Origin: Prochilodus magdalenae | Lineage: Eukaryota; Chordata; Actinopteri; Characiformes; Prochilodontidae | DNA length: 64,000 nt | Direction: 5' to 3' | Assembly: GCA_024036415.1 (NCBI GenBank) | Contig: JAMWET010004998.1 | Location: forward strand, 624,001-688,000 | Part shown: positions 52,785 to 64,000 of the stretch, piece by piece | Layout: every line of letters begins with the position of its first letter | Numbering within the stretch: position 1 is the first letter of the stretch | The notes under the pieces: generated by a model | Databases searched by the model: none | Told to the model about the DNA's origin: nothing | Seen by the model: only the letters and a program-made list of their open reading frames with translations | Program-made: the position numbers and the translations under genes

Positions 52785-53008
52785 TGGTTGGTGTAGCTCA
52801 GTGGGTAACACCACTACAAAGGGGGCCACCTCTACGTGTGGGAGACTGGGGTTCGAATCCCAGTCTGGGTGACTATGCTGAGCTACACCAATAAGAGTCC
52901 TTGGGCAAGACTCCTAACACTACATTGGCCTACCTGTAATCATTAACCTTGTAAGTCGCTCTTATCCAGAGCGTCAGCTAAATGTTGTCAAGTATACATT
53001 GTAAATGT
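52785..53008 (+). mobile_element. tRNA-derived SINE, copy 1 (full-length head)
   Basis: The head contains a pol III A-box-like TAGCTCAGTGGGTAA (52793) and a perfect B box GGTTCGAATCC (52850-52860), separated by the normal internal-promoter distance. A body (ctatgctgagctacacc, aataagagtccttgggcaag, actcctaacactaca) and a 3' part (gtcgctcttatccagagcgt, cagctaaatg) follow, ending in worn gtaaatg units. The 3' part resembles the shared tail of many fish SINEs and L2-type LINEs, which would supply the reverse transcriptase. It is not a tRNA gene: the cloverleaf is not complete and the body continues well past the tRNA length. Confidence 0.88.
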
Positions 53009-53504
53009 CTTGAAGCTCCTTAGAAACCAAGCATGAATATAGCAAAACTTTATTTTGTGACTGACCAGCAGCTTTAAGACTTATTTGTAATTTTCCTGCT
53101 TTTAAAAAATTTAAATTGCTGCAAGCACATATCATAATCACATAGGTTTTGTGATTGCCGAGAGACTAGTTTACAGAGGAGCTTTGTTCTCTGTGGTGTT
53201 GGCAGCTTTTTGTCTGTGGTGTATACAGCTCATACTTCTGAATCCTTTAGTGCTTAGCAAGGCTGGCAAACACCTGCTGCTGTGACAACGATCTGTTAAA
53301 CATTTGTCTTGAGCCCATTTCAGCTGGCACTTTCATCATTCCAGTCAGGGTAAACCATCCTTACAGTGTTTCAGTGGCATGCATGCAAGCAACCATTACT
53401 TTTAATTCTACACACAACAGTGGTCTACCCGCTAAAATGTCACAATAGCATGTCGTCAGTGGTATCCTGGTCATCAGAATGTGCCTTGCAGTAAGCAGTA
53501 ATCT

Positions 53505-53541
53505 TTCTCTCTCTCTGTCTCTGTCTCTCTCTCTCTCTCTA
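53505..53541. repeat. (TC)n microsatellite
   Basis: TC units with two TGTC interruptions. Ordinary repeat. Confidence 0.9.
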
Positions 53542-53971
53542 TTATATATTATCAAAGAGTACTGCGCTTTGCAGTTTGAACTTGTGCTTAATTAGGTTTT
53601 TGTCTTAATTGGTGGTTACGAGCATCCGTTTCTTGTTAGATGCTTTATCTTTAAAGCACTATTCCAAAACTGAATAAAAAAATATTGGACACCAATTGTT
53701 TGCATGTCTTCCGCATTCTGGGTTTATAGTGGCAACAGCAGCCAGCTGTTCCTGAAGACAGCAGCAGCTCACAGATTTGCGGCAGGGCTCTAAGGCAGCA
53801 TTATAACACAAGACACTGGCATCTGAAGACTGGTCTTGATGAGAGACGGCAAGCACTTGCAGATGAGCGAGAGCACATCAGCCATGTGGGCCACAGCACA
53901 GAATATCATTTCTACACACACACATCTGCCAGTGTGTGTACAGCTTATAAGCTTAGTTTATGAATAGTGCT

Positions 53972-54098
53972 CCATATGCTTGATATTTATCAAAATAATC
54001 TAGGATCTGCTTCTCTGCATATGACTAGCCATAAAATTCTATACGTATTCCTAAATCAGCATTCCTCCTTCAAGAGAAGTTAAATATCAAGCATATGG
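53972..54098. repeat. Perfect 18-bp inverted repeat with 91-bp loop
   Basis: ccatatgcttgatattta (53972-53989) and its exact complement (54081-54098) enclose 91 bp. Pairing stops at both ends of the 18 bp. No recognised family. Confidence 0.85.
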
Positions 54099-54109
54099 AC
54101 CACAAGGTC

Positions 54110-55030
54110 ATTTCTTCTCTAGAAATGTACTTAATGGAGTGTATAAAGTGTGCTAAAAAAACTGGTCCCTGGTTTACAATGTGCCAGATTACTGGCAGGC
54201 TTGCTTGTGTAGGGCTCTTGTACTTGCATGTACATGCACAAGGTGCCCTTATATAACTATTCCTGCCTTGACGAATCTTGACATTTCCTCTGGCTCAGTT
54301 ATAATGCCATTATTGCTCCACAGGGGCCCCTTTGTGGCCTCTTACTAGGTCATAACTCTGCAACTGTGTGCTGCTTTTACACATCTCATACCTGCCTGAT
54401 CGTTACTGAAGAACTGTAGTCTCCCAGGTTTGATTGGTCAGGTACTGAGTATGATATCACTGTTCTCACTTTGGAGCTTGCTTTCACTTCCTTTTGCTTC
54501 TTCTCTCTGACTCTGTTTCTCTCTTACACTCATTCCGTTTATTGCACTCTTATTCTCCCTCTCTGTTTTTTTCATGTAGTTCTCTCTGACACACACGTCC
54601 CATGTCTATCTCTATACTGCTGATAACTGAGCGGCAGCAGGCCCCTGCTGGGTTAAGCTCCATGAGAAGCCGCTGAGGTCAAACTAACAATCACTCCCAT
54701 ATTTGAGCAGAGCTGGACCAGAGGGGTAATGCGATGAGGAATAAGGAAGCTGGCAGAATGTTCTTTTATAGTTTATTTTCTTTTGATTTAGATTTAGATT
54801 TAGTCTGCTGTAGTTTCTTAATCCTTAGTCAGCTAATGTTAACATGACATCTGTGGAAGAGTTTATTGTGCTTTGTAGTGTGTTAATCTGTCTTTATTCT
54901 GTTATTATATTTTTTGTCTAAATTAATTTTTGTCTTAATTTTGTTATTAACCTTTTCATAACATGATACAAAGATGCATATTAAAAGCTAAATAACTGAA
55001 ATTGCTATATCAATGTAGGGAAAATACTGC
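54110..55030. other. Intronic sequence without recognised features
   Basis: No gene or repeat recognised, apart from pyrimidine-rich patches near 54500-54570. Confidence 0.5.
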
Positions 55031-55034
55031 CCTC

Positions 55035-55509
55035 TAGAGGTCAACGAGTCGAATCCTCGGTCGAAGACCCTTTAAGTCGACTGAGAACCTTCAAGTCGAC
55101 TGACAACAGTGACATTTTTTTTCATAAAACAGACTAAAGCTTACGAAAATGCACAAGAACTTTAAGAATTTAAAAAGACATTTTAATCATTTTTAAAAGG
55201 GGAATAATAAATATATATTCAATATATAAATATATATTTATTTGTCTACAGCTATATTCTGTAATTAAAGGCTCCAATTCAGATCGATCATCATACGCCC
55301 CCATCTCTTTTAGTTCAAAAATATGTTCCTGTGACTCCTGTGCCGACTTTCTAAATGAGGAGGACATCAGATCTGAAACATATGCAAATTGATTTACTGA
55401 TTACTAGATAATGTACATGGAGAAAAACATGAACAAATAGTCGAATCATCAGCCAGGACGAGCAAATCCGATTCGACTGGCAAAATTCTGAGTCGGATAC
55501 AGACCTAGT
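55035..55509. repeat. Putative hAT-like non-autonomous repeat G, copy 2
   Basis: It shares ordered blocks with 17155-18113: aagtcgactgacaacagtga, aatgcacaagaacttta, aaggggaataataaatatat, gatcgatcatcatacgcccc and ctgatta...gtacatggag. The left end (ctagaggtcaacgagtcga) and the inverse of the right end (ctaggtctgtatccgactca) show weak terminal inverted similarity. No transposase is present. Confidence 0.6.
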
Positions 55510-56231
55510 AAATACAATACAGTAATATTAATACAGTTAATTTCTGTAACTGCTGGCTTAAACAAGTGTGTTGTATGACACTTTTATTATTTTTTAATAG
55601 CTTCATGTGAACCCATAACCATTAAGCTGCATGTAAACCTGGGGTAGAACCGATAATTAATGGCATCATCCATTGTCAGTGGCTGACATACATTATGAGG
55701 TTAAGCCAGCAAACACTGATGCACATCCGTATTGCAACCTACATGCAGTTCATACTGATTTCACTGTATGAATACAGCCTTAAATGTCCAGGGTTATTAA
55801 TTTAGTTTTTATTATAGAATTAAAATGCAAATAAATAAATATACAAGATATAGTTGAATATTAGTGTACTAATTTAGCAAATAAAAACTAAAAATAAAAT
55901 AAAACTATGTTTATTATGGACTACTTAACAAATTGACATAAAAAAGGCTTTTTCGCTTAATGACCATCTGAGTGACTAACTAAGTGCCTGACCGAGTAAC
56001 TGACCGACAAACTTGAAACACATTCGTAAGGACTGGTTCTTACCACAGCGCTGCAGAGACATGATGTACCTTAGGTTGTTGAACATCTTGGTCTTTCTTG
56101 TGTTTGTGTCTTTGCTTAAGTATTATTCTGAAGGGAAGTACTGTGATATGACATACAGTGATATGATTCATTTGTCAATGATGCGACCATCATCAAGATC
56201 GCCTAAAAATAAGCTATTATTCCAGATTGTG

Positions 56232-56400
56232 GCCTGGTCAAACTCCTCTAAAAGTAATCTGTATTAGCTTGATGCTAATGTAATGTTCAACATGTTCAAC
56301 TCCGTTAAAATGACCTATGCTAGCTTGTTGCTAGCTTAAGTTCCCGGCTCATGACCATATTCAAACTCTGCTAAAGTAATCTGTTAGCATGAGTATTGAA
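56232..56400. repeat. Three degenerate tandem-like repeats
   Basis: caaactcctctaaaagtaat (56240), caactccgttaaaatgacct (56298) and caaactctgctaaagtaatc (56362) each precede a gctagctt/ttagcatg word at similar spacing of roughly 60 bp, suggesting an old short tandem array. Confidence 0.5.
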
Positions 56401-56767
56401 ATTGTTGTAGAAAAGAAAATAAAGCTGAGACTTGCTACTTTATTGTCAGCGGAATTAAGCCATTCCCATGACGCCCCATTAAAAAAATAAAATCTCCAAA
56501 GGGTAATGAAATATTGAAATATATACAAATGCGCAATAACTATGCAGAGACTTTTATACCATATACACGATGGGGGAGGGGAAGGTTGGCACAGTGTAGG
56601 AACAGCTGCTTAGGTAACTCTCTTCACTGTCAGCCACTGAAGCCTGGGGGGCAGAGAACAGCTGGCCTGCTGTGGATGAGACTGCTTTGTTTAGGTCATT
56701 CACACACACACACATGGACAAAGCTTCCCAGTGGAGTACAGCATCCCATGTTCTTATACTGATATTG

Positions 56768-56834
56768 GTGGTGTGTGTGTGCGCGTCTGTGTGTGTGTGT
56801 GTTTTTGTGTATGTGCGCGCGCGTGTGTGTGTGT
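56768..56834. repeat. (TG)n with GCGCGC insert
   Basis: An alternating purine-pyrimidine tract (tgtgtgtgtgcgcgtctgtg ... gtgcgcgcgcgtgtgtg). CG steps within TG repeats are the sequence type most prone to Z-DNA. Confidence 0.9.
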
Positions 56835-59800
56835 ACTATTTCTCAGTGTGGGTTTGTGAAAAATTCCCACACCTCCACAACAGTGCTGAAGACCAAACTA
56901 ACCTCTGTCATTCTCTTTGGAATAATTATTTTCATTTGAGCACCCGGTAAGCCTGGTAAAGAGAAAAACAACCCGAAACTGTCGGAAAGGGAGTTAGACC
57001 GTGTTACAGCAACATTCAGACATTACATTATCATTATTGGTATAAAAGTAGATAATATGGCAGAAATAACATGTTTCTATGTTCTGTGTATTTCTACATT
57101 GATCTTAAAGGGTTAATAGATCTATTTTATATTTACTGCAATCACATGTTCACAGAAGCAATAAAACCAGAATTAAATCTATGAGCCTACCCTGATTTCA
57201 GAGGGCAGATTTAGTAGAGAAGCAACTGTGTGCACCATATTAAAGAAAAACGTACCTCCTGTGTGCCCCTTCCCTCTGAAATGCAGTATTACCGCAGCTG
57301 GAGAAGAAGAAGGGTAGAATAGGATAAGAATACGAATAATAAAGCAGGGAGAATCAGAAGCTATTATGCAGTCAAAGACATGAGTGCTGTTTGTCCACAT
57401 GTGCTTATATTTTTAATGTCCCAAAGCTGTGACAGCAGCAATTAATTAAATTAATGAAGCGGTTTTAATTAATGTAGATTATTTCAATTTGTGTTCAAAT
57501 GGGCATTTTCAGTAGGGAGAAGAAGGAGTTTGGCTATTTTGGATGCTAGGGCTATTAGTTAATAGCTTGTGCTGTACAGTCTGTTTTCTTGTGTGGTAGT
57601 CTGTTATTTGAGAATGAGTCTCTTTTCTCCATCCTGCAGATCACACAGTAATAACCGTAAAAAGCACATTAAAACATGATAGAAGTTGTTCAGTCCTCAC
57701 TAGTTGAGTCATTGGACCGCACAGAGGACCATCAGCGGATTCAATAGGGTTGCCCTGGTGACCGCTCAGCCCTGTGCAGAAGTTAAGCCTTAATGGCTTT
57801 GATTTACTCCATTAAAGTGCTTAGGGATGACAAATAGGGCCATATAACACTTCAATGTCATTGTTATCAAGGAAACGTCTGATTTATGCCTGCTCGGCAA
57901 CAGCTGCCCTAACCCTGACATGCTCCAGGGGTCCAGGAAAATAAATGGCTAAGCTAAGAAACCGGAGGCAAATCACCGCAATAAATGCCCCTCTCAAGAC
58001 CCGCTGTTCTCTCGGTCGCACGGTCTGTCCATTCGTTAAATAGAAAAGAGAGGCTATGCCTGGCTATGTCTGGAGTGAAGTAATACAAGACAGTGGAAAA
58101 TGCTTTACAGAACACTTTTCTCCATAACTACAGCCTTGGCACAGAGAAAACATATTTAGTTTCAAAGCAGTGGCCTGTAGGCTGTTTCGGTAACAACCCT
58201 AACTCACAGAGGTCATATTCTGTATTTGGCACCACTGGTGTAAAGTCACAACAACAACAAACACAGTCTTATTTGTGAATACAGTCAGCTTTTTTGTAAT
58301 AAGAGAATTTTGGCTTTATATTTGCAGCTTTCATTAGTTGAAGAGGAGTGAAAGTGTGTGTGTTGTATGGGTGGTACTGAGCACTTAGCACAGTTCTGCT
58401 CCTCGGGGCTGTCAGAAGTGAACTGTGTTTTACAGTAGCCTAGATCACACAGGGCTGAGAAGGCCCTGCAGATGCAGAAAGCTTAGACACAAACACACAT
58501 ACACAGAAACAAGCGGAAACACACAGTCAAGAGGCAGAATGCAAAACTCACAGGCCTTGTGGGACATCCTCTTCTGAACAACACAGTCTGCGCTAACTGT
58601 ATTTATTCATGGTAATTAACAGAAAAGGAAATAAAAGCTGAATGCGTGTGGCTCTCATCTAAGCTTCAAGCTAAATCTTTTAGTCTATCACAGTCAGAAA
58701 ATAGGCAGCAATTGTGAAAATGTCTTGAAAACAGAAAGAGAATTGAGCCTCTCTGGTTGTTGTTCAGTGTAGCTTTATTGAAATCAGTAACACATTTTTT
58801 ATTCTCTGCCAGTGTTAACGATGCTTTAGATTAAGTGCTTCTTTTATTGTTAGCTATTTCTGTCCAGCTATTGATACTGACCTCCTTTGCTTTTGGTCCC
58901 ATGTTGAGATCAGTCCTGCTCACTTTTGCTTTTTCTGTTTGTTTAGATGTGCAATCTTCACTGTGCAATCTTTCTATCACTCCAAGCAATATTTCAAGTT
59001 AAACTTTAGAGCTTCATATGCATAATGACCCCCGCCCCCCATGACTTATTTTTTTTACTACACCTTTTAAGGACCTTTTAAAATGCCTGCTGTTCGCAGT
59101 CTCCACCTGGTTGATGGCATGGATTTTCTTCCAGCAGTCTAGATCTGATATCAGAAAAGCTCTGGTGCACATAATGTGGATCTCTCTGAAGTACCCATAA
59201 ATCTGTTACACACGGAAAGTGTGGGTCGGCGCTGAGGTAAATACTCACATTTGATAGATGGCTCTCATTAATAGATGCGCCTGCTGTCTTTGAGTAATGG
59301 CTTTTGATGCCTCCCTCTATGTTGTTTAATCTGTGGGAATAAGAGGCCTGCCTGTGTGTCCCATGGTAATAGAAGTTAAATTGATGTTTTAGCATGAGTC
59401 AGTGATGTCTGGTGTATATTTAAACCATGGAGCAAAGAGAAATGCTAGTTACAAACATAGCTGTAGTTCACTGAGCTGCAGATGGCCACCAGAGGCAATG
59501 AGAAATGCAGTGGACCTGCTCACACAGGTCAAGATTTTGTAGCACCAGAGTTAGTCAGTAATTTAGCAAAACTGGTGTTCTTGATTTCCCTGATTTAATA
59601 ATAAACACTATGCAGTATTTAGTATATAATCATGACAACCTGAAGATGCTATTCGTCCTCCATGAGGCCCCAAAGCAGCTTCCACTTGCTGAGGTGTGGA
59701 CTCTACAAAACATCTAACATGTTGGCCAAATGTCTAAAATTGCATCACATGCATTGTCATGCCATTAAGGATTTTGACTTAATTATTAACTTTATTTCCC

Positions 59801-61625
59801 CCCTCATTATGCTAAATAGAGCTCGGTTCTGAAGCATATTGTGCCTCCACACAAACAGATGTGCTTGGAGTGATGTGAAAAATGTCACTTAATCAAACCA
59901 TATGGAGTTTAGTCAGGCTGAACACAGTTGATTAAATCCTAAGCATTATAATTTTCTCTGTCTCATCTCTATCTTTGTCTCTTACTGTCTGTGACTGTGT
60001 GTATTTCTCTATGCAAAAATACATCTATTAACAACATTATTAGTAATTATAGCAGGTTAGCTAAAAGATGATCACATATAACGATCCTCTGCAACTCACA
60101 TGAACTGTTCTACGGTTTCCTGTTGTAGCAGCATAGATCAGCTACTTTAGTTCTTGCATTAATAACTCCTAACCTAAATCTACACTCTAACTAGTAGCCA
60201 TAAAAGACCACCATCAGTCACACATAGTGTGCGTATGTGTGTGCGTGTATAAATATGGGACAATATAGGAAGATTTCACCCTCTGCGATGCATAAAGATT
60301 ACAGGTAGAATTAATTACACATATGTGGTGGTGTGGTCACGAGTGGTCAGTGTTATGAGGCAGCCACAAGGAATTCGGAGACGGTCCAGTATATTTTCAG
60401 AATTTATTTGAGGTAACACGTGTTTAGCAAAACAGGATTGAAAATGAAAGAACAAGAACATAAAACAAAACGGATAGTAGGTCCCTGTCGACCTAAAACG
60501 ATTCTTCCTCCTATGTGTGCACCTAGCTGCACTTTAGCCCGACTACCGCCATTTTCCCCCATGCCCCTTTCATACCCCATATGCCCCTCCCACTACAAGG
60601 AGCATACCATTGCTGGGGGTTACCTGAAAGAGCAGCCTTGACATCATCACAACATACCATCTGATGATATTTCGCACTCATCACTCAAAACAGGCCAGAA
60701 AACCAAAGGATTATTTATCATTAGCAATTAGAGAATGCCAGAACCACCGCTTTTGAAATGGGGTTTAACGGGAGCATGGCTGTTGTGTACAGGGAAGTAC
60801 ATCCCTCCTGTTGTGTAGTTATATCCCATACATGACGTTTTCCCCTTTATTTGATCAGGTTTATCCATTCTGTGTCAGAGCTGGGCATTTCAAATTGAAT
60901 TTTCAAACCACACTTCATTGTCATAACTAGATGATAAAGCAAGGATAAATCTCACTCCACTGGGAGCGCATAGATATTTCATTGCAGAAACATAAATTAG
61001 CTTTATATTTGGTTTATTTGTTGAAAACAAATAATTTTACATTTGGTTGATTAGAATGGAAATTGGGTCTTCAAACCAATTGTCAACCAATTCAGTTTTA
61101 AAGAACGAACTGCTTTCACGGATGCAGTATCCTTTCAACATTTTTAAACTATTTAAAACTGCTTTCACAATTCTCACACAAAACATTGACTATTGATATT
61201 GGACCAGCATAAATCTGATGATTATGTGGTATGGTGCAGTTGGATTGTAGTAGAATATGAGGCTGCATTTTACTCTTAGGGTCTTCTTATTACTATTCAC
61301 TCCGCACACAGACTGAGAAAAATAAGGCTTAGTTCCCACATTGATACACCACTGGAGTGAAACACATTGTAGGTTGTTGTTTGCTTCTTTTGAAGTTATG
61401 TATTCTAATAGACAGAAAGCTTAGGCTCTTAAGCTTTCATGAGTTCCAAAACATACCGCTGTGCTCCACAAAAATGGGGGCAATCCTTCTTAAACAACCC
61501 TCTTTCGGCCACTTGCTTGTCCCTGTTGACTCAAAGTATACATCTGTTTAAACCAGAAAATATGTTTTGGTGTGGAAGCACTATGCAGCTGATGACAAAA
61601 CGTGGCTTGTGGCTGTACATTTACA

Positions 61626-62491
61626 CCTATCAGACACTTTATTAACTACAGCCCCTTGTATATACACGCTTTGTCTATTTAAAGGAGCATCTCTGTAGTT
61701 TTGCAACTACAGACTGTAAACCTCTTACATACTTTGTAACAACTACACCTTTACCTCCACAGGACCACCACAGAGGTAATATTTGGGTGCTGGGTCATTC
61801 TCAACCATTCTGTGGCACTGATGTGATGGTGGCATGTTATGTGATGCCGGTACAACTGGATCAGACACAGCAGTGGTGCTGGAGCTTCAACACCTCAGTT
61901 CCACTTCTGTATTGAGAATAATCCAAACCAAAGTATAAAACCTTTTTTTTCTGTGTCTAACATTTTATACCTACAAGGTAGGAGTGTCACAATAAGTGGA
62001 CACTATTTTAAAAAGCTCTAACAACACTGCTGTGTCTGGTGCACTCGAACCAGCACAACACACACTAGCACACCACCACCACCACATCTTTTCAATTTTA
62101 CTGCAGTGCTAAGAATAAACCACCACTTAAGTAATACCTGCTCTGTGATGGTCTTGTGGAGATCCTGACCATTGAAGAGCAGGTAACACCACTACCTGCC
62201 AGGGAACCACCACCACATGCAGGAGACTGGGGTTTGAATCCTGGTCTGGGTGACTATGCTGTGCTACACCAATAAGAGTCCTTGGGCAAGACTCCTAACA
62301 CTACACTGCCCTACCTGTAATATGATTAACCTTTAAGCCGTTTCTGGATAAGAGCGTCAGCTAAATGCTGTAAATGTAAATGTAAATGAAGAACAGGGTG
62401 AAATGGGTAACCTGTATACATAGTCTGTAATTGTAGAACTGCAAAGTACTTCTGTAAGAGTATTTGATAAAAAGCTAGGTGTACTTAATAA
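61626..62491. mobile_element. Non-autonomous DNA element F with inverted termini
   Basis: The left end (actttattaactaca, then ttttgcaactacagactg) and the inverse of the right end (ttattaagtacacc, then tgcagttctacaattacaga) are similar inverted arms of about 100 bp. The interior has ggatcagacacagcagtggt on the left half and an inverse counterpart (aacactgctgtgtctggtgc) on the right half. It belongs to a repeat type I recognise from many fish genomes but cannot name. A SINE is inserted at 62184. No coding capacity. Confidence 0.7.
62184..62386 (+). mobile_element. tRNA-derived SINE, copy 2 (5'-truncated) with target duplication
   Basis: It starts inside the head (gtaacaccactacc), keeps a B box in diverged form (GGTTTGAATCC, 62231-62241), the body (tgctgtgctacaccaataag, agtccttgggcaagactcct) and an intact 3' end (ctggataagagcgtcagcta, then three gtaaatg-like units). 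It is flanked by an 11-bp direct repeat, tgaagagcagg (62173-62183) and tgaagaacagg (62387-62397), with one mismatch, which is the target-site duplication of retrotransposition. Confidence 0.88.
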
Positions 62492-62499
62492 CATGACAT

Positions 62500-64000
62500 T
62501 TCAGTGCATTTACACATATTTGACCTTGACATCAGGCAGTTTGTTTTTTGTTCTGTCTAAATGTGATTGGCTGTCATGCTTTCCAAAAATTTACACAGAT
62601 ATATAATTTTGTTTGTAAATTTTATTGGTATGTAGCTTCATAAAAATGACAAGAATCACAAATCTTTTTTACTACTTTTGTGTGGAGATGCATTAGCCAG
62701 TTGCTGAATAGCAGTTGTAAGGAAACACAAGAAAACGCAAGATACACAAGGCTGGAGTTATCACTAAATTAATTGGCCATGTGCACTTGTGGCTTTTGAA
62801 GTGCCTAAGCCGAGCACGTTGATTTGTTGTGTAATTGAAAAATGTAAGCAGAACTAAATGGAAACATCACTGACACACCTTTTATGCAGGATAGAAGAAT
62901 TGTAAAACTAAAACCCGGCTTAGGCACTTTAACAGCCCCAATCTCCAAACATTGTATATAACCAGATACAATCTGTCAATGAAATATATGTTCATTCAAG
63001 GATATATACCTTATATACATAAAGACTCTCATGATACCTGCTGAAGGTACCTGCTGGTACAGTCGGGTATAAGCTCTGTGCTTAGCTGTAGAGCTGTAGA
63101 GGAAGAATAAGCCGCTGTGCAGCGAGGCCTGTGACTGTGGGTCTGAATAATGAATAGAGTTCATCAGGTCCTGCTGACGGGGACAGCAGAGCCACCCTAA
63201 GGGGCGACCAAGAACACTGACTGACTCGCCCAGACGCTTAATCCCTTTTCACCCCCACGCTGACGGGTAGCTGAGTTTTACTCGCCTCATGCTTTATTCA
63301 CAACCCTGAAACAGGTTAATTTTGGCGCTGTCGAAGAAGGATGCTCTATGCTAAAGGCTATTGGAAATATACAATAGTGTCTGTCAGAGTGTGAATGCAT
63401 TAGCTCATATGGGGGCAGCTGAACACATTTATCCAGAAATAACATTAAAATTAAAGTAGCCTCAATATTGCTGCTGTTATAAGAAAGCATCTAATCCCCT
63501 GTTTTAACAGTGTTAAATTTTAAAGTTGACTGTTCTTTTTTTTTACTGTCTGCCAGTTTTGAAGCACTACAATCTGAAATGATTACATAACTTCATAATT
63601 GACCAAAGCACTAGCCACATTTCATTTGTTTTTATGAGGTTATGCAAAGAGACATAGTATGTCCAAATATATAATTTAATTTAGTTCCCTGTCATTGCCA
63701 CACTTGGATGACGTTGACTGTGCAAACGAACGAGCAAGGGTGACATGGCTGTAAACTTTGTTCACTGTTTTGTACTCTAGACTCCTGCAGTGCCTCTAAT
63801 GCACCTTGATATAGCTTCAAGCCACAGGTTGCCTTATTTCTCTCCTTTTGTGCATGGGGGTGAGTGAAATTAACCCTGCTTTGTGACTCAGACACCACGT
63901 GACCCCTGATTCCACCAGCATATAAAATAGAGCAGGGAGAAAAGGGGAAGACGGGTGGATCCTCAGCATAATTTGGCCTCATAAAGATTTCATAGGCAAA
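62500..64000. other. Intronic sequence without recognised features
   Basis: No gene or repeat recognised up to the window edge. A 96-codon minus-strand ORF (63692-63982) has no recognisable domain. Confidence 0.5.

Larger units (their letters stand above)
55510..61620. other. Intronic sequence, mostly without recognised features
   Basis: It holds weak ~60-bp repeats near 56230-56400, a TG/CG tract at 56768-56834 and an ATTA-rich block at 57425-57480. Otherwise I recognise no gene, RNA or complete transposon. 57700-58060 is less AT-rich. Confidence 0.5.

Noticed and set aside
52785..52870. Possible functional tRNA gene
   Set aside because: A and B boxes are present, but the sequence continues into a SINE body and tail and the tRNA cloverleaf is not complete. 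A second copy with the same body exists at 62.2 kb.

Overview
The window is AT-rich vertebrate nuclear DNA, almost certainly from a teleost fish. It shows short exons with GT-AG splice sites inside very long introns, abundant CA/GT, GA and AGAT microsatellites, many Tc1/mariner and hAT relics, LINE fragments, and a tRNA-derived SINE with a 3' tail of the GGATAAGAGCGTC type. The tRNA-like SINE resembles those I associate with otophysan fishes (catfish, characins, electric fishes). That species-level guess is weak.

The only protein-coding gene I can support is galntl6, a GALNT-family (GT27) polypeptide N-acetylgalactosaminyltransferase-like gene on the + strand. Three consecutive internal coding exons are present: 13981-14089, 18287-18425 and 22790-22956. 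Splice phases join perfectly and the encoded protein runs from the luminal stem (SWTDGLRR...DWHD) through the NGFNIYVS and LPDIRHPN blocks into the start of the GT-A catalytic fold ([13 protein letters not shown]...[11 protein letters not shown]). The upstream intron occupies at least 1-13980. The two internal introns are about 4.2 and 4.4 kb. The downstream intron fills 22957-64000 (more than 41 kb) with no further exon recognised, in keeping with the giant introns of this gene in other vertebrates.

The rest is intronic DNA shaped by transposons. 1.7-3.2 kb: a degraded IR/DR Tc1 element. 9.7-10.2, 16.6-17.2, 43.9-49.7 and 50.9-51.2 kb: copies of a second Tc1/mariner family (called family A here). 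17.2-18.1 and 55.0-55.5 kb: two copies of a putative non-autonomous hAT-like repeat. 20.6-21.1 and 37.8-38.1 kb: LINE 3' ends. 52.8-53.0 and 62.2-62.4 kb: tRNA SINEs, the second nested in a terminal-inverted-repeat element at 61.6-62.5 kb.

The most striking structure is the nested stack at 43.9-49.7 kb. A family-A mariner is interrupted by a hAT remnant, which is itself interrupted by a complete Tc1 element (46370-47987) with matching termini, TA target duplication and an uninterrupted 344-residue transposase that keeps its DD34E triad. The same family-A copy is interrupted again by another Tc1 (48413-49626), whose left inner part has been replaced by a short telomeric (CCCTAA)n tract. I did not find a clearly new biological system. 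The points most worth checking are the apparently intact Tc1, the telomere-repeat patch, the CA tract close to a galntl6 splice acceptor, and a 138-bp duplication around transplanted filler DNA.
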